NCBI GenBank assembly: GCA_028583405.1
Contig: CM053259.1
Coordinates: 20,685,951-20,749,950, forward strand
DNA from: Pogonophryne albipinna
Lineage: Eukaryota; Chordata; Actinopteri; Perciformes; Artedidraconidae
DNA: 64,000 nt
Direction: 5' to 3'
Part shown: positions 27,182 to 37,729 of the stretch, in pieces
Position numbering within the stretch: position 1 is the first letter of the stretch
Layout: each line of letters opens with the position of its first letter
Notes under the pieces: generated by a model
What the model saw: only the letters and a program-made list of their open reading frames with translations
What the model was told of the DNA's origin: nothing
Databases searched by the model: none
Position numbers and translations under genes: made by a program

Positions 27182-27620
27182 ATGGCAGAAGCAAAAAAGC
27201 CCAAAATATATAATTTTTACTCCGAGTGGGAGAATGATTATTTTTGTGTCTATTCCAATTCAAAGTCCATCTGTCTCATCTGCAATGCGAGCGTGGCTTT
27301 ATCGAAGAAGGGTCATTTAGGAGCGGCATTTCAAAACAGTGCACAAACGCTACGAGACGGAATTCCCTCCTAATTCTGCCCTACGCTCCCAAAAGGTGAG
27401 GGGCCTGAAAGGACAGCTAAATGCACAGCAGTCCATTTTCACCAGGCCCAACAACAAGAGCAAGGCTGCTCCCAGAGCATCTTATCGTGTCAGTCACGTT
27501 CTTGCGAAACACATGAAGTCTTTCAAAGACGGCGAAGTTGTGAAAGAAGCATTCCTGGAGGCTGCCGACGCGCTTTTTGGGGACAGTAAAAATAACAGTA
27601 GCATTTCAACAGGTTTTTGA
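27182..27620 (+). pseudogene. GTF2IRD2-like hAT transposase N-terminus, frameshifted
   Basis: ATG at 27182 opens a peptide starting MAEAKKPKIYNF, typical of the N-terminal BED-finger region of fish hAT-Charlie/GTF2IRD2-like transposases (recognised from memory). C31-x2-C34 are present. An apparent extra G near 27320-27321 shifts the frame, and the histidine half of the finger (HFKTVH, near 27327) lies in the second frame. That frame continues with RGLKGQLNAQQSIF and VKEAFLEAADALF and stops at 27620. The roughly 500 residues of catalytic and dimerisation domain that should follow are absent. About 35 codons of upstream open frame are probably not part of the protein, because the family starts at the MAEAKK methionine. 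This relic could not catalyse transposition. Confidence 0.8.
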
Positions 27621-28299
27621 TATAATAAAAACTCAAGTTAGATACCGTTATTAATCAGCTGTAAGTTTGTTTGAACTTATTCATTATAATTATTGTACAA
27701 AATGGTATAAGAATGCAAACTTAAATTGATTATAGTCTATCATCAATTCAGGTTAAGAAACTAGTGTTGCTTGCACCCTATTTTAAAGGCATTTCTTTTT
27801 ATAATCTACTAAAATGCAACAAATAAGGGTTTGATTCTATTAATTTTGTCTTTTTTATTGCACTTTGGCAGCAGATTCCAGTGTAGCTTCAGATCTGAGT
27901 TGTCTTATTAATAAGTCTAATTTTAATGGCAAAGAAAGGGTTCAGTGTCTTTTCTTTTTTTCCTGTGTCATATGTGGCAGCACTGTTCAATGTTTCTTGA
28001 AAACATTACCCACTGTAGTTTGTGAGGTGTGAATAAACTCCAACTCTGCATCAACAACACTGTTGTGTAGCTTCAGTTAAATACTTGTATGTGTGTAGAT
28101 TAGAAAGAGGTAAGATAAAGGATCTGCAGTATTTTATGAAGTATTAATCGTACAAAGGTCAGTTTTATACAAGTAGAAGTGTGTATTTACCTGGTAGTAG
28201 GCTGTCAGTAATGGCTACGCCTCTATTTGGACTGGTAGATCTCGGCAGACTGGCAACTTTAAAAGTAGCTCTCGGTTCAAAAAAGGTTGGGCACCCCTG

Positions 28300-28306
28300 C
28301 TATAGA
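28300..28306. repeat. CTATAGA direct repeat, right copy
   Basis: Follows the CACCCCTG end of the composite hAT directly and pairs with 25594-25600. Confidence 0.75.
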
Positions 28307-30640
28307 GGATCATCACAGACCAGGAGCTTTATTGGTTAACTGATTTTGACTTGTTCATTATTGGTCTAACTTGAGAGGTTAGAATGCCCTCGGTTTATCC
28401 TAAATAGTGCTCTTTATATAAATAAATATATTTTAGAATACATAAATATAAAGTCTAAAGCTGATGGCAGATTCTAATTAACCGAATTTACGGTAACACA
28501 CATGTAATTGATAATGTGAGTTTTATGAGATAGTGTATTCTACCAGCAAATTAATTCCAATGAGCGATGGAGGATTTGTTTTTGAGACGCGTATTGGCTT
28601 CCCAATGAGGCAAAGCACACTGGCTGGTAGGCTTGTTATTAACACAGAACTTTCTTTTTAATCTAAGTCTGCAAACATCCTTGAAAATGAAACTATTTGA
28701 AAGTTGCTTTTTGTATTTTTCAAAGAATGGCTCAAAAAGATTGAATGACAGGGGAAACAAATAATAATAACCCAACAGACTGAGAGCAGATGAGCTGAGC
28801 CAAGCAGCTAGAGAGATTTTATTTCTTCTGCCTCCATCTTTTTTTAGTTTTTGGATGGCAGCCTAAAAATGTGCCTGTCGCAGATGTTTGGACAGAAGGT
28901 GTTTGCATGCTGTTCATTTATACACTGCCATACGGGACACAGTATGACCACCACAATAACCAGTAAGTAACACTCTCCATGTGCACAACGCCTCGCCAAC
29001 TTCTACCTTCTGTTTTTGGAGGGAACGTGCACCCCCGTGGATTGAGACGTACCTTGAAGCTCCTGACTTGCCCCACCGCCACTGATAATAACGCTGCGAC
29101 GGTAATGGACTTTGCATTAGCGACTTGCTTCGGAGGGAAAACAAATAGTGTATAGCGCGGCGGCTTTACCTTGTTCCTGAATGTGTGCACAGGTGCATAC
29201 GTCTGCATGCACAGATTGCTGTATACCGGAGCTTGTCAAAACTCCCACACATGCAAACTTCTTCATGACATGGAAGCTTTGCTGTGCTATGCTCTGCTGC
29301 AGAAAGCTACCCGGGCCATCTGTCATTTTACCCAGGAAGGTGAACAGACTGTGTGCCTGAACCAGTTCCAAGATTTTCATGCTACCACACCCACTACATA
29401 TTGCAGGGGTACAGTATCACTGTCACCAGATTTGTGCTGCATATTCATCAGTTTCAGCTGTTTTTCAGAGTTGTACCATCAACAGTGCTGATTCCCTCTC
29501 AAATGAGCCCTAAATATAACCCTCCAATGAACACTGAAATATTGAAACATCCAGTATGCCTGAGATGAATGCGTTGATTATCCAGAGTATGAACGATATG
29601 AATAAATAATCTTTAATGCAGTGTATTTTTTATTAAAAGTGTAGTAAGGAAGGAGCCTGTATTTGAATTAAACGCTTCTCATATGCGTCCATTGGTCAAA
29701 TGCGAGGCCATGTGTTTGTTTCGTTATCATAATGCATCGCACCAGTACAGTGGAGATGAGGCAGACTGATGCAGCTCCAAACATATGCTGTTCATTTTTT
29801 TTCCTGGAGCCATCGCTTCCTGCTTCAAATCTGGGATTATTTAGCAGAGAGAGAGACATAGATCTGGTTCGGTTGTGAATACATTCAGCCCATATGGTCT
29901 CACACAAAAGCTGCGTGTGGGTTCCACAATTCCCTGGATGCACAAGTGTAATTTTGAGGCCATAAAAACACAGTTGTGCTAAAAAAAAACTTATTTTCTT
30001 TACTTGCAGCCTGTTATTTGCACTGACTGCTATAATGGCCCAATTCCAACTCTTGAAGCCTGCAAGACTTCAAACTCTCATTCCTTATCAAGGTACAATT
30101 GGACTTTATGGTTTAGAATGATAACATCATTAAAGTATAGGCACTCTTTTCTATTGATGTGATCGTTTTTGTAACCAAGTGCACAGTTCTTATTTATTTC
30201 TCAGTACTGTAGGAAGGTCTTTATAGTATTCAATTTGTGGGCTACATACTGTAAGTGAATTCCTTTTGCAAACCACTGATATCGGTAAATAAATATGACA
30301 GTCTAAGTGTAATTTTCTTCAGTTGTTAAGTAAAGTCTATGATGAGGTCCATTTTCTCTCTCAGAGCAGCCTGACTCAATTGCGAGACATGTTGCTCCTA
30401 ACTTGCTCCGACAGAAAAAGACGGTCATTTCCTCGCCAATGCATTAAAATAATTGCTTTTGTATTTTAGGAACTACGCTCAATCGCTTCCTTGCTGAAAA
30501 TCAGAAGATTGATAACACTTACAAGTCTGTCCATACAACCAGCAGCGGGTTAGCATAGGTTAGCATTAAAAGTGGAAGTGGGAAAGCTCCGTCTGAAGGT
30601 ACAACATCTGCATTACCAGTAACTCCAAAACTACTAATTA
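28307..30640. other. Gene-free unique sequence
   Basis: No gene, element terminus or tandem array recognised. ORFs of 70-106 codons near 28900-29500 overlap on both strands and lack any family pattern. Confidence 0.55.
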
Positions 30641-30645
30641 TGCCC

Positions 30646-30735
30646 CTTTCACACCAACGCGTTTTCAGGGCCGGCTCGGAGCTAGAGCCTGAAAAGTACG
30701 GGCTTTTCCTCTTCACACCGCAGCAGCACCGCCTC
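30646..30735. repeat. Possible DNA-transposon fragment
   Basis: GC-richer block with two spaced TTCACACC motifs (about 30649 and 30712) bracketing CAGGGCCGGCTCGG. The wording resembles a dispersed fish repeat, but no inverted terminus or target duplication is visible. Confidence 0.35.
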
Positions 30736-30739
30736 AATG

Positions 30740-33070
30740 TGTTTAATCTGTGGAAATAAGTGGGAAAACACCATGTGGTGGTTCAAAAAGGGCTCTTATG
30801 TGTTACACTATTTCTTGGCAAGACAAAGTAATTTCCTGAAATCTTGCTGCCATGTCACCTGATTTAAAAACGAATTTAAGAAAGCAAAGTCAGATTAGGA
30901 ACAACCTGTTCCCCAACTACCAGTACTTTCTGCTGCTACATGTGTTGATCTCAGGCCGGATTGGATTTTTGATAAATAAATGTTAGATATGATACCGTTT
31001 TTGATTAATTGATTGATACAGATTTGTTTTTTCTTATACTTATTCAGAGAATGTCCAGTGATTATTATTATGGTATTTGTATTTTTCTTCTTCGGTGCTC
31101 AGCATTAATAATGGGGACATATGTTACTGAATAGGCTCTGCCCCGAAATAATCACTGTTTCAAAGAAGTAGACTTTATAGTGCTGCAGGTCTGTGAATTT
31201 GCAAGGTTCTGTTTTTGGTCAGGGCAAATCAAGCGGCAGTGAATAAAGCTCTTTGTTAAAGTAGCCAAACCTCTCACTCAATTTCAATTTCTGAAATATG
31301 AACGAAAGACCTCAAACAGAAATGAGCCAGTCACCATTAAGTTCAAGGATTTTTCTTCATTATTCAGGTAATGGGGGGAAAGATTACTGTTGAGTTCAAA
31401 CCTTTTGTTAGTGTTCTAAAAATCGAATTTTAAGACATTTCTGAAGTTTTGATGAATTCAATTTATATAAAGTATGACGGTGGCAATAAAGTAAGCCTTT
31501 AAACAGAATAAAGTTACCAAATGTAAGTGATTCCAGCTACCACAAAATAATTAAGGAGTGACTTTTCTGAACAATGCAGCTGCCATCGTTTACCTTCTAT
31601 TGTCTACTTTTCCATTGGGGGAGGAAAAAAAACAACCATTACAATTGAACACATTATTTACCCGCACACATGCAAATGCTCCCCTCTACCCCCAGTCTTA
31701 CCAAAGAAAAGAGAGAAAATCACTTATTAAAATCCAGGTAATGTATTCCTGTTTCTGAATTCTATTTGAGAAACGTTATTAATTTCATATATCAAGTTTG
31801 GAGTGGCCATCTGTTCGCTGTGCACCGCTGCACCCCCCTCCATCTGCCCCTGAGTTCCCTGTACGCCGTTCTGCCGCCACCAGCTCCAAGTTTTTATGCA
31901 CTCTGGCTTTTTGATTTGTCACTCATCACCGCCTGGGCCCATGTGACCAGGCCCAGGACGGCAGGGGCCTGGTGTGGGCATTCGGCGGTATCAAGAACGG
32001 TGACATCTCAGGTGATTCAGTCACTGTTGAGGTTGAATAAGTGATTTTTTTTGTTGCTGTAACCATGGCTCTCACCTTCTGAACCATCTGTGGTTGTCTA
32101 ATCTTCCCCCATACCTTCCCACTTCCTCTTTCTCTTCCCTGCTTTGTTTTCATCTCCATCTCTTTTCCTCCTTTTCCCTTCTTTGTTTAACTCTCTCTCC
32201 CCCCTCGGTGTTCTCTCCTCCAGCTCCGACGCCCCTTTCCTCCCTCCCTCCTCTCTGTAAGTGGAGGAAGCAGATTGTGCAGTCGGCACAGTGCAACGTG
32301 TCCCTGCCACAGTTAATTTAGCATCTGTGCCTTCATGAATATGAATACATTTACACGTCCAGGATATAATTAGGTGGTGGAGTGTGGAGAGGGTTCACGA
32401 CACTCCAGGTGGGGAGAGAGAGAGGGGAGGAAGAGAAACAGAAAGGAGATGGAAGTGGGAAAGAGGAGCAGGTAGGGCTAAAATAATCTCCCAGGCTCTG
32501 TGACCTCTGTCGCCCAGCTAGGCACTCGGATCAATCACACAGAAATGGCTGGAACTGCATGACTGAGGCGGTTTAGATGCCTGGCACAGAGAGGGAGATG
32601 CAGATGCAGAGGCCACTCCGTCTTCCAGAGAAATGTGCAGTTGCTTGTTGATGATTGCCTGCAGACTGTGTGTCAGTGTGTAAATGTTAGAGAGGCTCAG
32701 GTTGCTTGTGTTTAGGCTACTGGTACAACTCGTTCTAGAAGGTTCTTCATGCTGTTGGTGTTCAATAAACACTGTGGGCATGCTTGACCTGATTTTAAGG
32801 ATATTTACAAATATTGAGTTTCCAGTTTGGTTGATTTCTGTTTGCATCTCTATTTATGGTGGATGATTTTCCTGTCTTTGTCGGACTGGGGCTCTCATGA
32901 GCAATACATGTTGTAATATGCTGCCAATTATTATGGAGCTCAATTTGAATCTGAGGCCCTGGTCCTGAAACCAAAGGAAAGTTGTTCTCAATTGGTTGTA
33001 AATGACACATCAGCAGAGCAATTATGTTGGGGTCTCAGCTGCAGACCAAATACAGTTTTCAAAAGAGGTC
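30740..33070. other. Gene-free sequence with a pyrimidine-rich patch
   Basis: Unique DNA. A T/C-rich low-complexity patch lies at about 32095-32260, followed by a GA-rich patch near 32410-32475. No gene recognised. Confidence 0.55.
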
Positions 33071-33459
33071 TTAAAAGTGGGGTATGTAATTTATTTCAGA
33101 AACACTTTTTGTTATATTCCATGGAATGCTCTTAACATCCCGATAGCAATGGATATCTTAAGTGCTTTGACAAAAAATACATAAAAAAATGTCATCTGTG
33201 GAAGCCGTGGCGCTGTAAAAAGCACGACCAATCATCTGAGCCGGCCCGGCTAAAATAACTGGATGGCCTACCTGCCTGTCAGCCTTCCATCTGTGCACAA
33301 ACTTATCTCGTGCCCTCATTGGTCATATGCGCGTTCGTGTGTTGGAGGAGGGGCTCTGTAAGGAAGTCGGAAGGAAGGGGCCGATTTTTTCCGGCTGTGT
33401 ACTTTCAAATTCTAGCGCACTCGAGCTGGTTTCTCCATTCTTACCTACCCTACCTTTAA
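33071..33459. mobile_element. Short TTAA-flanked MITE
   Basis: TTAA (33071-33074 and 33456-33459) flanks a 381-bp unit (33075-33455) whose arms match both ends of the element at 23211-24312, in inverted orientation. Shared blocks include GTTATATTCCATGGAATGCT, GATGTTAAGAGCATTCC (as complement) and CTTTCAAATTCTAGCGCACT-type sequence. It lacks the central ORF-bearing part of the longer copy, so it is an internally deleted derivative. Its left inverted repeat is more decayed than its right. Confidence 0.85.
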
Positions 33460-35303
33460 GCGTTTGGTAATCATCAAAACCTTTATTGATCGAAAAAAAG
33501 GTTAGTTTAGCCAGGCAGGTTGGTCAAGGCTCATCTTCTGGGGACAGAGAAGGGGCTTTAATATCAAGATGAGCTTGGAGGGTAACTGCCACAATGCAAG
33601 GAGCAAATTGGAGTGATTTTGGCATCTGATTTAGATTTGTATTCCACACTTAGTGTAGTGTTACATCAATAACTGCCCAGTGAGAGAAGGCCCTTAGGCA
33701 GAGCCTGGACCCTCTGGAGGGATTACATTAATGTATCCCTGCTGGGCCTGGAACACCTCAGCAGGCCAAAGAGAAGTTGGAGGACGAAGCAAAGAAAACA
33801 CATTTTTGGTCTTCTTTGCTAAAAATAGGTAGTTCAAAAGTTGGATCTTGGCATATGTGTAATTATGTTGTTTTAATATGTTCATGTAAAGTGTAGTCAG
33901 ATGTAGCATGTGTGTGTATTTTTGCATATTTTTATATTGCAGATTGCTATCTTTTTTTGCTGCTTTGTTTGTCTCAGTAGATTAAGAAACTCAGCTTGGC
34001 ACAGAAGTCCATAAGTCATTCACACTGCGTAATGGTTTATTTGCCAAAGCGCTGTGCCATTTAGGCACCGGGGAGGCACAGTCTCCAAAATGTTTAATGT
34101 TGTGTAGTTTAGCCATATGCCACTGTTTTACAGCAAGCATTGCCTGTGTCATTACACCCCCGTGCATTGGGCACTTTCCATAATGGATCCATAACGAGAA
34201 GTTGCTGCTAATGAATAGCCAAACATCTTTGGGGATGTTTGTTTAACACAGGTGTTACTCTTCTGTAAATATGATGGCGAGATGCCGTATCACAGGGTAA
34301 GCTGCCAGCCAGAGGTTGGTATATCTGTGTGTAAAGGAGGCAGCTTGTCTTCTTTTGAGTCTGTAAGGAGGAAGGGAAACTTGGAGCTTTAAAAGTCGAG
34401 TTTAGCATTCACTTGTTGTCTCGGTTCCAACCTGACTGACGGGACAAAATCTCTCCTTCTAACCAGCTTTCACAGTGAGTGATTTAAATGAGGGAATATT
34501 TTGAAGTGATACAACTATGTCCTCATCATATAAAACACTACATCACTCCAGAATCAGAGATGTCCTTCAAAGTGCAAAACAACATTGTGTTTAAGGTTAA
34601 AAGTCTGTGATCAGACCTGCGCACCGTGCCACTCTGTTGCTCGTCAAATGCTCGCCAGGGGACCAACAAGGTAATTGATTTAGGATGCAGTCATGCAGGG
34701 GTAGTCCCAGCCATCGCAGATAAGAAAGAATTTCAAATCAAAATTATGTCTGCACTATGCATATGAATCAGATCAGGCATAATAAAATAAAGGTTTTAGC
34801 GGCAAGGGAGGTAGAGAAGTAATTAAAGCAACTCACCAGGCGACGCTCTCGCTTCGCTCTGGAGGACTCAGCTCTTCGGGGTGAGTTAAAAACGTGTAGC
34901 TTTTAACAGAAGGCACACAGGTCATCTGACTTTGACTTAATTCCAACTTTTTAACAGGGGTTCAGGCTAAGGTTCAATGCTGTACATCCCATATTACAAT
35001 TTGTTCATTATACTGTGGTAGAAATGATGGGAAGAGGATTTAATGCAGTGGTGGATATAATAGGGGTGATACATTGCTGTTATACATATGTTATGCAGAC
35101 TTGAGGTCTTCTTAGGTCCACATTTTTTAACCCAATCCAATATGGAAAACCTGCCTGAACCTCCCCTCCATAAATACATTTTCGACCAAAGAGACTTAGT
35201 CTCACCCAGGACAATTAGATCCCTCTACCTCCTATCAACTGTCGACTGACCTGCCATTTCTTGTTGCAAAAAGTCATTCTCTTTGTCTGTGATCAGGAGC
35301 TTT
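33460..35303. other. Gene-free unique sequence
   Basis: No gene or element end recognised in about 1.8 kb. Confidence 0.55.
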
Positions 35304-35311
35304 CTCTAGAG
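35304..35311. repeat. 8-bp target-site duplication, left copy
   Basis: CTCTAGAG precedes the CAGTGG end and is identical to 36946-36953. The octamer is itself a palindrome. Confidence 0.95.
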
Positions 35312-35733
35312 CAGTGGTTCTCAAAGTGGGGGGCGCCAGGAGGAAAAGTGTTATAAAAAATATATATAAAAAAAAAAAAAATCATAATTTGAAAAATTAT
35401 TGATTCGAAAATAATATGATGCAGTACTATTACGTCTGGGTCTCTGTGTTTCATTAAAGCTCGGCTCTGTATGTGTGTGTGTGGAACGAGCCATTTTGTG
35501 TGCGCGAGCGAGAGAGAGCGCACCGGTACCGGAGATCGTTGTTGTTAGCTTCTGGTGCTAGCGAGCTACGTTAACGGATATAAGGAGTTTTTTCAACAAC
35601 AAAGTGGAGGAGAGTCCTCTCCTGTCAGACTGAGAGACTCAGTGAAGGACTCTCTCAGTGTTGTCTCAGTGGGTCTCAAACGTTTTGGTTACCATTAATG
35701 TAAACAATTATTTCCGAGGCACACATTTATAAT

Positions 35734-36332
35734 TACATTACATTTAGCTGACGCTTTTATCCAAAGCGACTTACAATAAGTGCGTTCGACCAACAAGATA
35801 CAAACTTGAAGAAAACAGAATCATATAAGTACATCAGGTTTCATAGAGCCAAAACATTTCAAGTGCTACTCAACTGGCTTTAGATAAGCCAGTCCTTTAT
35901 TAGTATATAAGTGCTTTGTTAATAGTTCTATCGCTCGAAGTGGAGTCGAAAGAGATGAGTTTTCAGTCTGCGCCGGAAGGTGTGTAAGCTATCTGCTGTC
36001 CTGATGTCAATGGGGAGCTCATTCCACCATTTTGGAGACATGATAGCAAACCCATGTGTTTTTGCTGATGGGAACTTGGGTCCCCCTCGCAGTGCTGGTG
36101 CAGCGAGCCGTTTGGCTGATGCAGAGCGGAGTGCACGTGCTGGGATGTACGGTTTAACCATGTCCTGAATGTAGGAAGGGCCAGATCCATTCGCAGCATG
36201 GTACGCAAGTACCATTGTCTTGAAGTGGATTCTAGCAGTTACTGGAAGCCAGTGAAGTGAGCGGAGGAGCGGAGTGGTGTGGGAAAATGTAGGAAGGTTG
36301 AAGACCAGACGAGCAGCTGCATTCTGGATGAC
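35734..36332 (-). mobile_element. 5'-truncated L2/CR1-type LINE
   Basis: The minus strand holds a reverse-transcriptase C-terminus (35928-36344 frame) followed by the fish-typical tail TTGTAAGTCGCTTTGGATAA and a terminal ATGTAATGTAA repeat. TATAAT occurs at both borders (35728-35733 and 36333-36338), consistent with a short target duplication. The paralogous hAT copy at about 61862-61885 is uninterrupted and acts as the empty site. Only the last 600 bp of a multi-kilobase LINE are present. Confidence 0.88.
35928..36332 (-). pseudogene. LINE ORF2 C-terminal fragment
   Basis: The frame reads NAAARLVFNLPTFSH, then LLRSLHWLPVTARIHFKT, ALRSASAKRLAAP, WWNELPIDIRTADSLHTF and RRRLKTHLFRLHFER before a stop at 35928. 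This order is the region downstream of the reverse-transcriptase core in L2/CR1/Rex-type LINEs of fish. The endonuclease and the catalytic RT motifs (such as YxDD) are missing because of 5' truncation. The frame itself is undamaged over about 130 codons, suggesting a fairly recent insertion. It has no activity on its own. Confidence 0.88.
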
Positions 36333-36945
36333 TATAATGATCATTATAGTTATAAAAAAATAAGAGAATAAATGAAAAACAGCTATGAAATACTATACAG
36401 TATGACAGTAAAACAAGAATAAAGTTTAAAAGGCTGATTTGTAAAATATCCATAAAGAAAAAGTAAATCTGTTTACAGTTCTGTTTCAAATGGGTGTTGA
36501 GAGATGTATCCATAGATCTCTTCATGTTGCTCTCAAAGTGCACCAGATTGATGCTTTCAACTTCAATATTTAAAAATAAATCTTCCCGGGGGAGCTTGCC
36601 CCCGGACCCCCCTATGTGAGGTCCACACACCACCTATAAAAATAGCACTTGACCCCTGCTTACACCTATATGCCGTGAGCTGATTATCGAGCCTTCATTG
36701 TAACAGTTGTGGGTACGTTGTGTATATGCGTGGGGAGTGTTGCAGTAGAAAATTCCACTGTAGCGACCGGTACATTAATGGGAAACCCTAAATGTTTGAG
36801 CACCCTCTATGAAACGTCAAGCTACCCCACAGCACCCCCAAAATAAATCTCTGGCACCGCCACTGAGCCTGACTTGTGTTGGGGGGGCCCGACTTTTTTT
36901 TTTCTCCAAATGGGGGGCCTGACAGAAAAAGTTTGAGAACCACTG

Positions 36946-36953
36946 CTCTAGAG
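36946..36953. repeat. 8-bp target-site duplication, right copy
   Basis: CTCTAGAG follows the right hAT end, identical to 35304-35311. Confidence 0.95.
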
Positions 36954-37370
36954 GGAAAATTATTATTCATCCCTCTTCCACACACTGTCTCTCTCCCTCT
37001 ACTCCCCTCAGGGCTTGCCTTTGACTGTGTCCCTGGATGCTCCTCCAGTTGCCTTCTTGATCTGGACCCATCTGAGGCTCTTTCTCATTCTTTCACTCTC
37101 CCTTTTTTCGTTTGTTACTCCTATCTTATTCCCTCTAAACCTACCAATCTTTTTCTCACTCTTTGGCATGTTATACCTTGGGGATAAACACTTCCTATAG
37201 AGAGGGGGACACACACCCAAATAAACAGTGAAAGGAAAGGCTGAGGCAGGTGTGGCTGAACAGGCTTGGTGTAGGACTCCCACCTCTCCAGCTGGAGGAA
37301 ATGTTAGGGTAGCCAGGTTCCCAGAGATGGCCACATGCAGGATCACATCCTGCAACATCCACACTTAACC
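36954..37370. other. Gene-free unique sequence
   Basis: No gene recognised. It ends in a (CAC)n run at about 37371-37388. Confidence 0.55.
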
Positions 37371-37398
37371 CCACCACCACCACCACCACAACCACTGA

Positions 37399-37565
<167 letters not shown>

Positions 37566-37729
37566 TGCACGCACAGCTTTCTAAATCCCGGCACCAGGAG
37601 TTTTCAAAGGAAAACAACAACAGGAAAAGAGTCCAGGACACAACTGTCACCAGCATGCCATGCTGTTAGGGTATTTTGAATGCATGTGTGTGTGTGTTGT
37701 TGAGAGAGAGAGAGAGAGAGAGAGAACCA

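Larger units (their letters stand above)
25601..28299 (+). mobile_element. Composite hAT transposon
   Basis: Left end CAGGGGTGCACATAACT and right end (complement) CAGGGGTGCCCAACC share the first nine bases and a following T-run, and CTATAGA abuts both. A third end, the complement of CAGGGCTGCACATAACT, lies internally at 26945 and matches the left end better than the outer right end does. The unit therefore looks like one hAT element (25601-26945) joined to a second whose own left terminus is gone (26946-28299). The first part carries, in reverse, sequence related to 35500-35650. The second part carries the transposase relic at 27182-27620. A 25-bp unit containing ACACATGCAGAGGTGAACAC is tandemly doubled near 25736-25790, and a CT-rich patch lies at 26790-26850. 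Confidence 0.75.
35312..36945 (+). mobile_element. Non-autonomous hAT transposon with a nested LINE
   Basis: The terminal inverted repeat CAGTGGTTCTCAAA is perfect over 14 bp, and a perfect 8-bp duplication (CTCTAGAG) flanks both ends. The 1634-bp body contains no recognisable transposase. Internal sequence recurs in the patchwork at 60435-62140 and, reversed, at 26300-26530, so it belongs to a family with several copies here. The LINE at 35734-36332 sits inside it; without the LINE the element is about 1.0 kb. Near the right end G- and T-runs border GGGGGGGCCCGAC and TGGGGGGCCTGAC. Confidence 0.93.
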
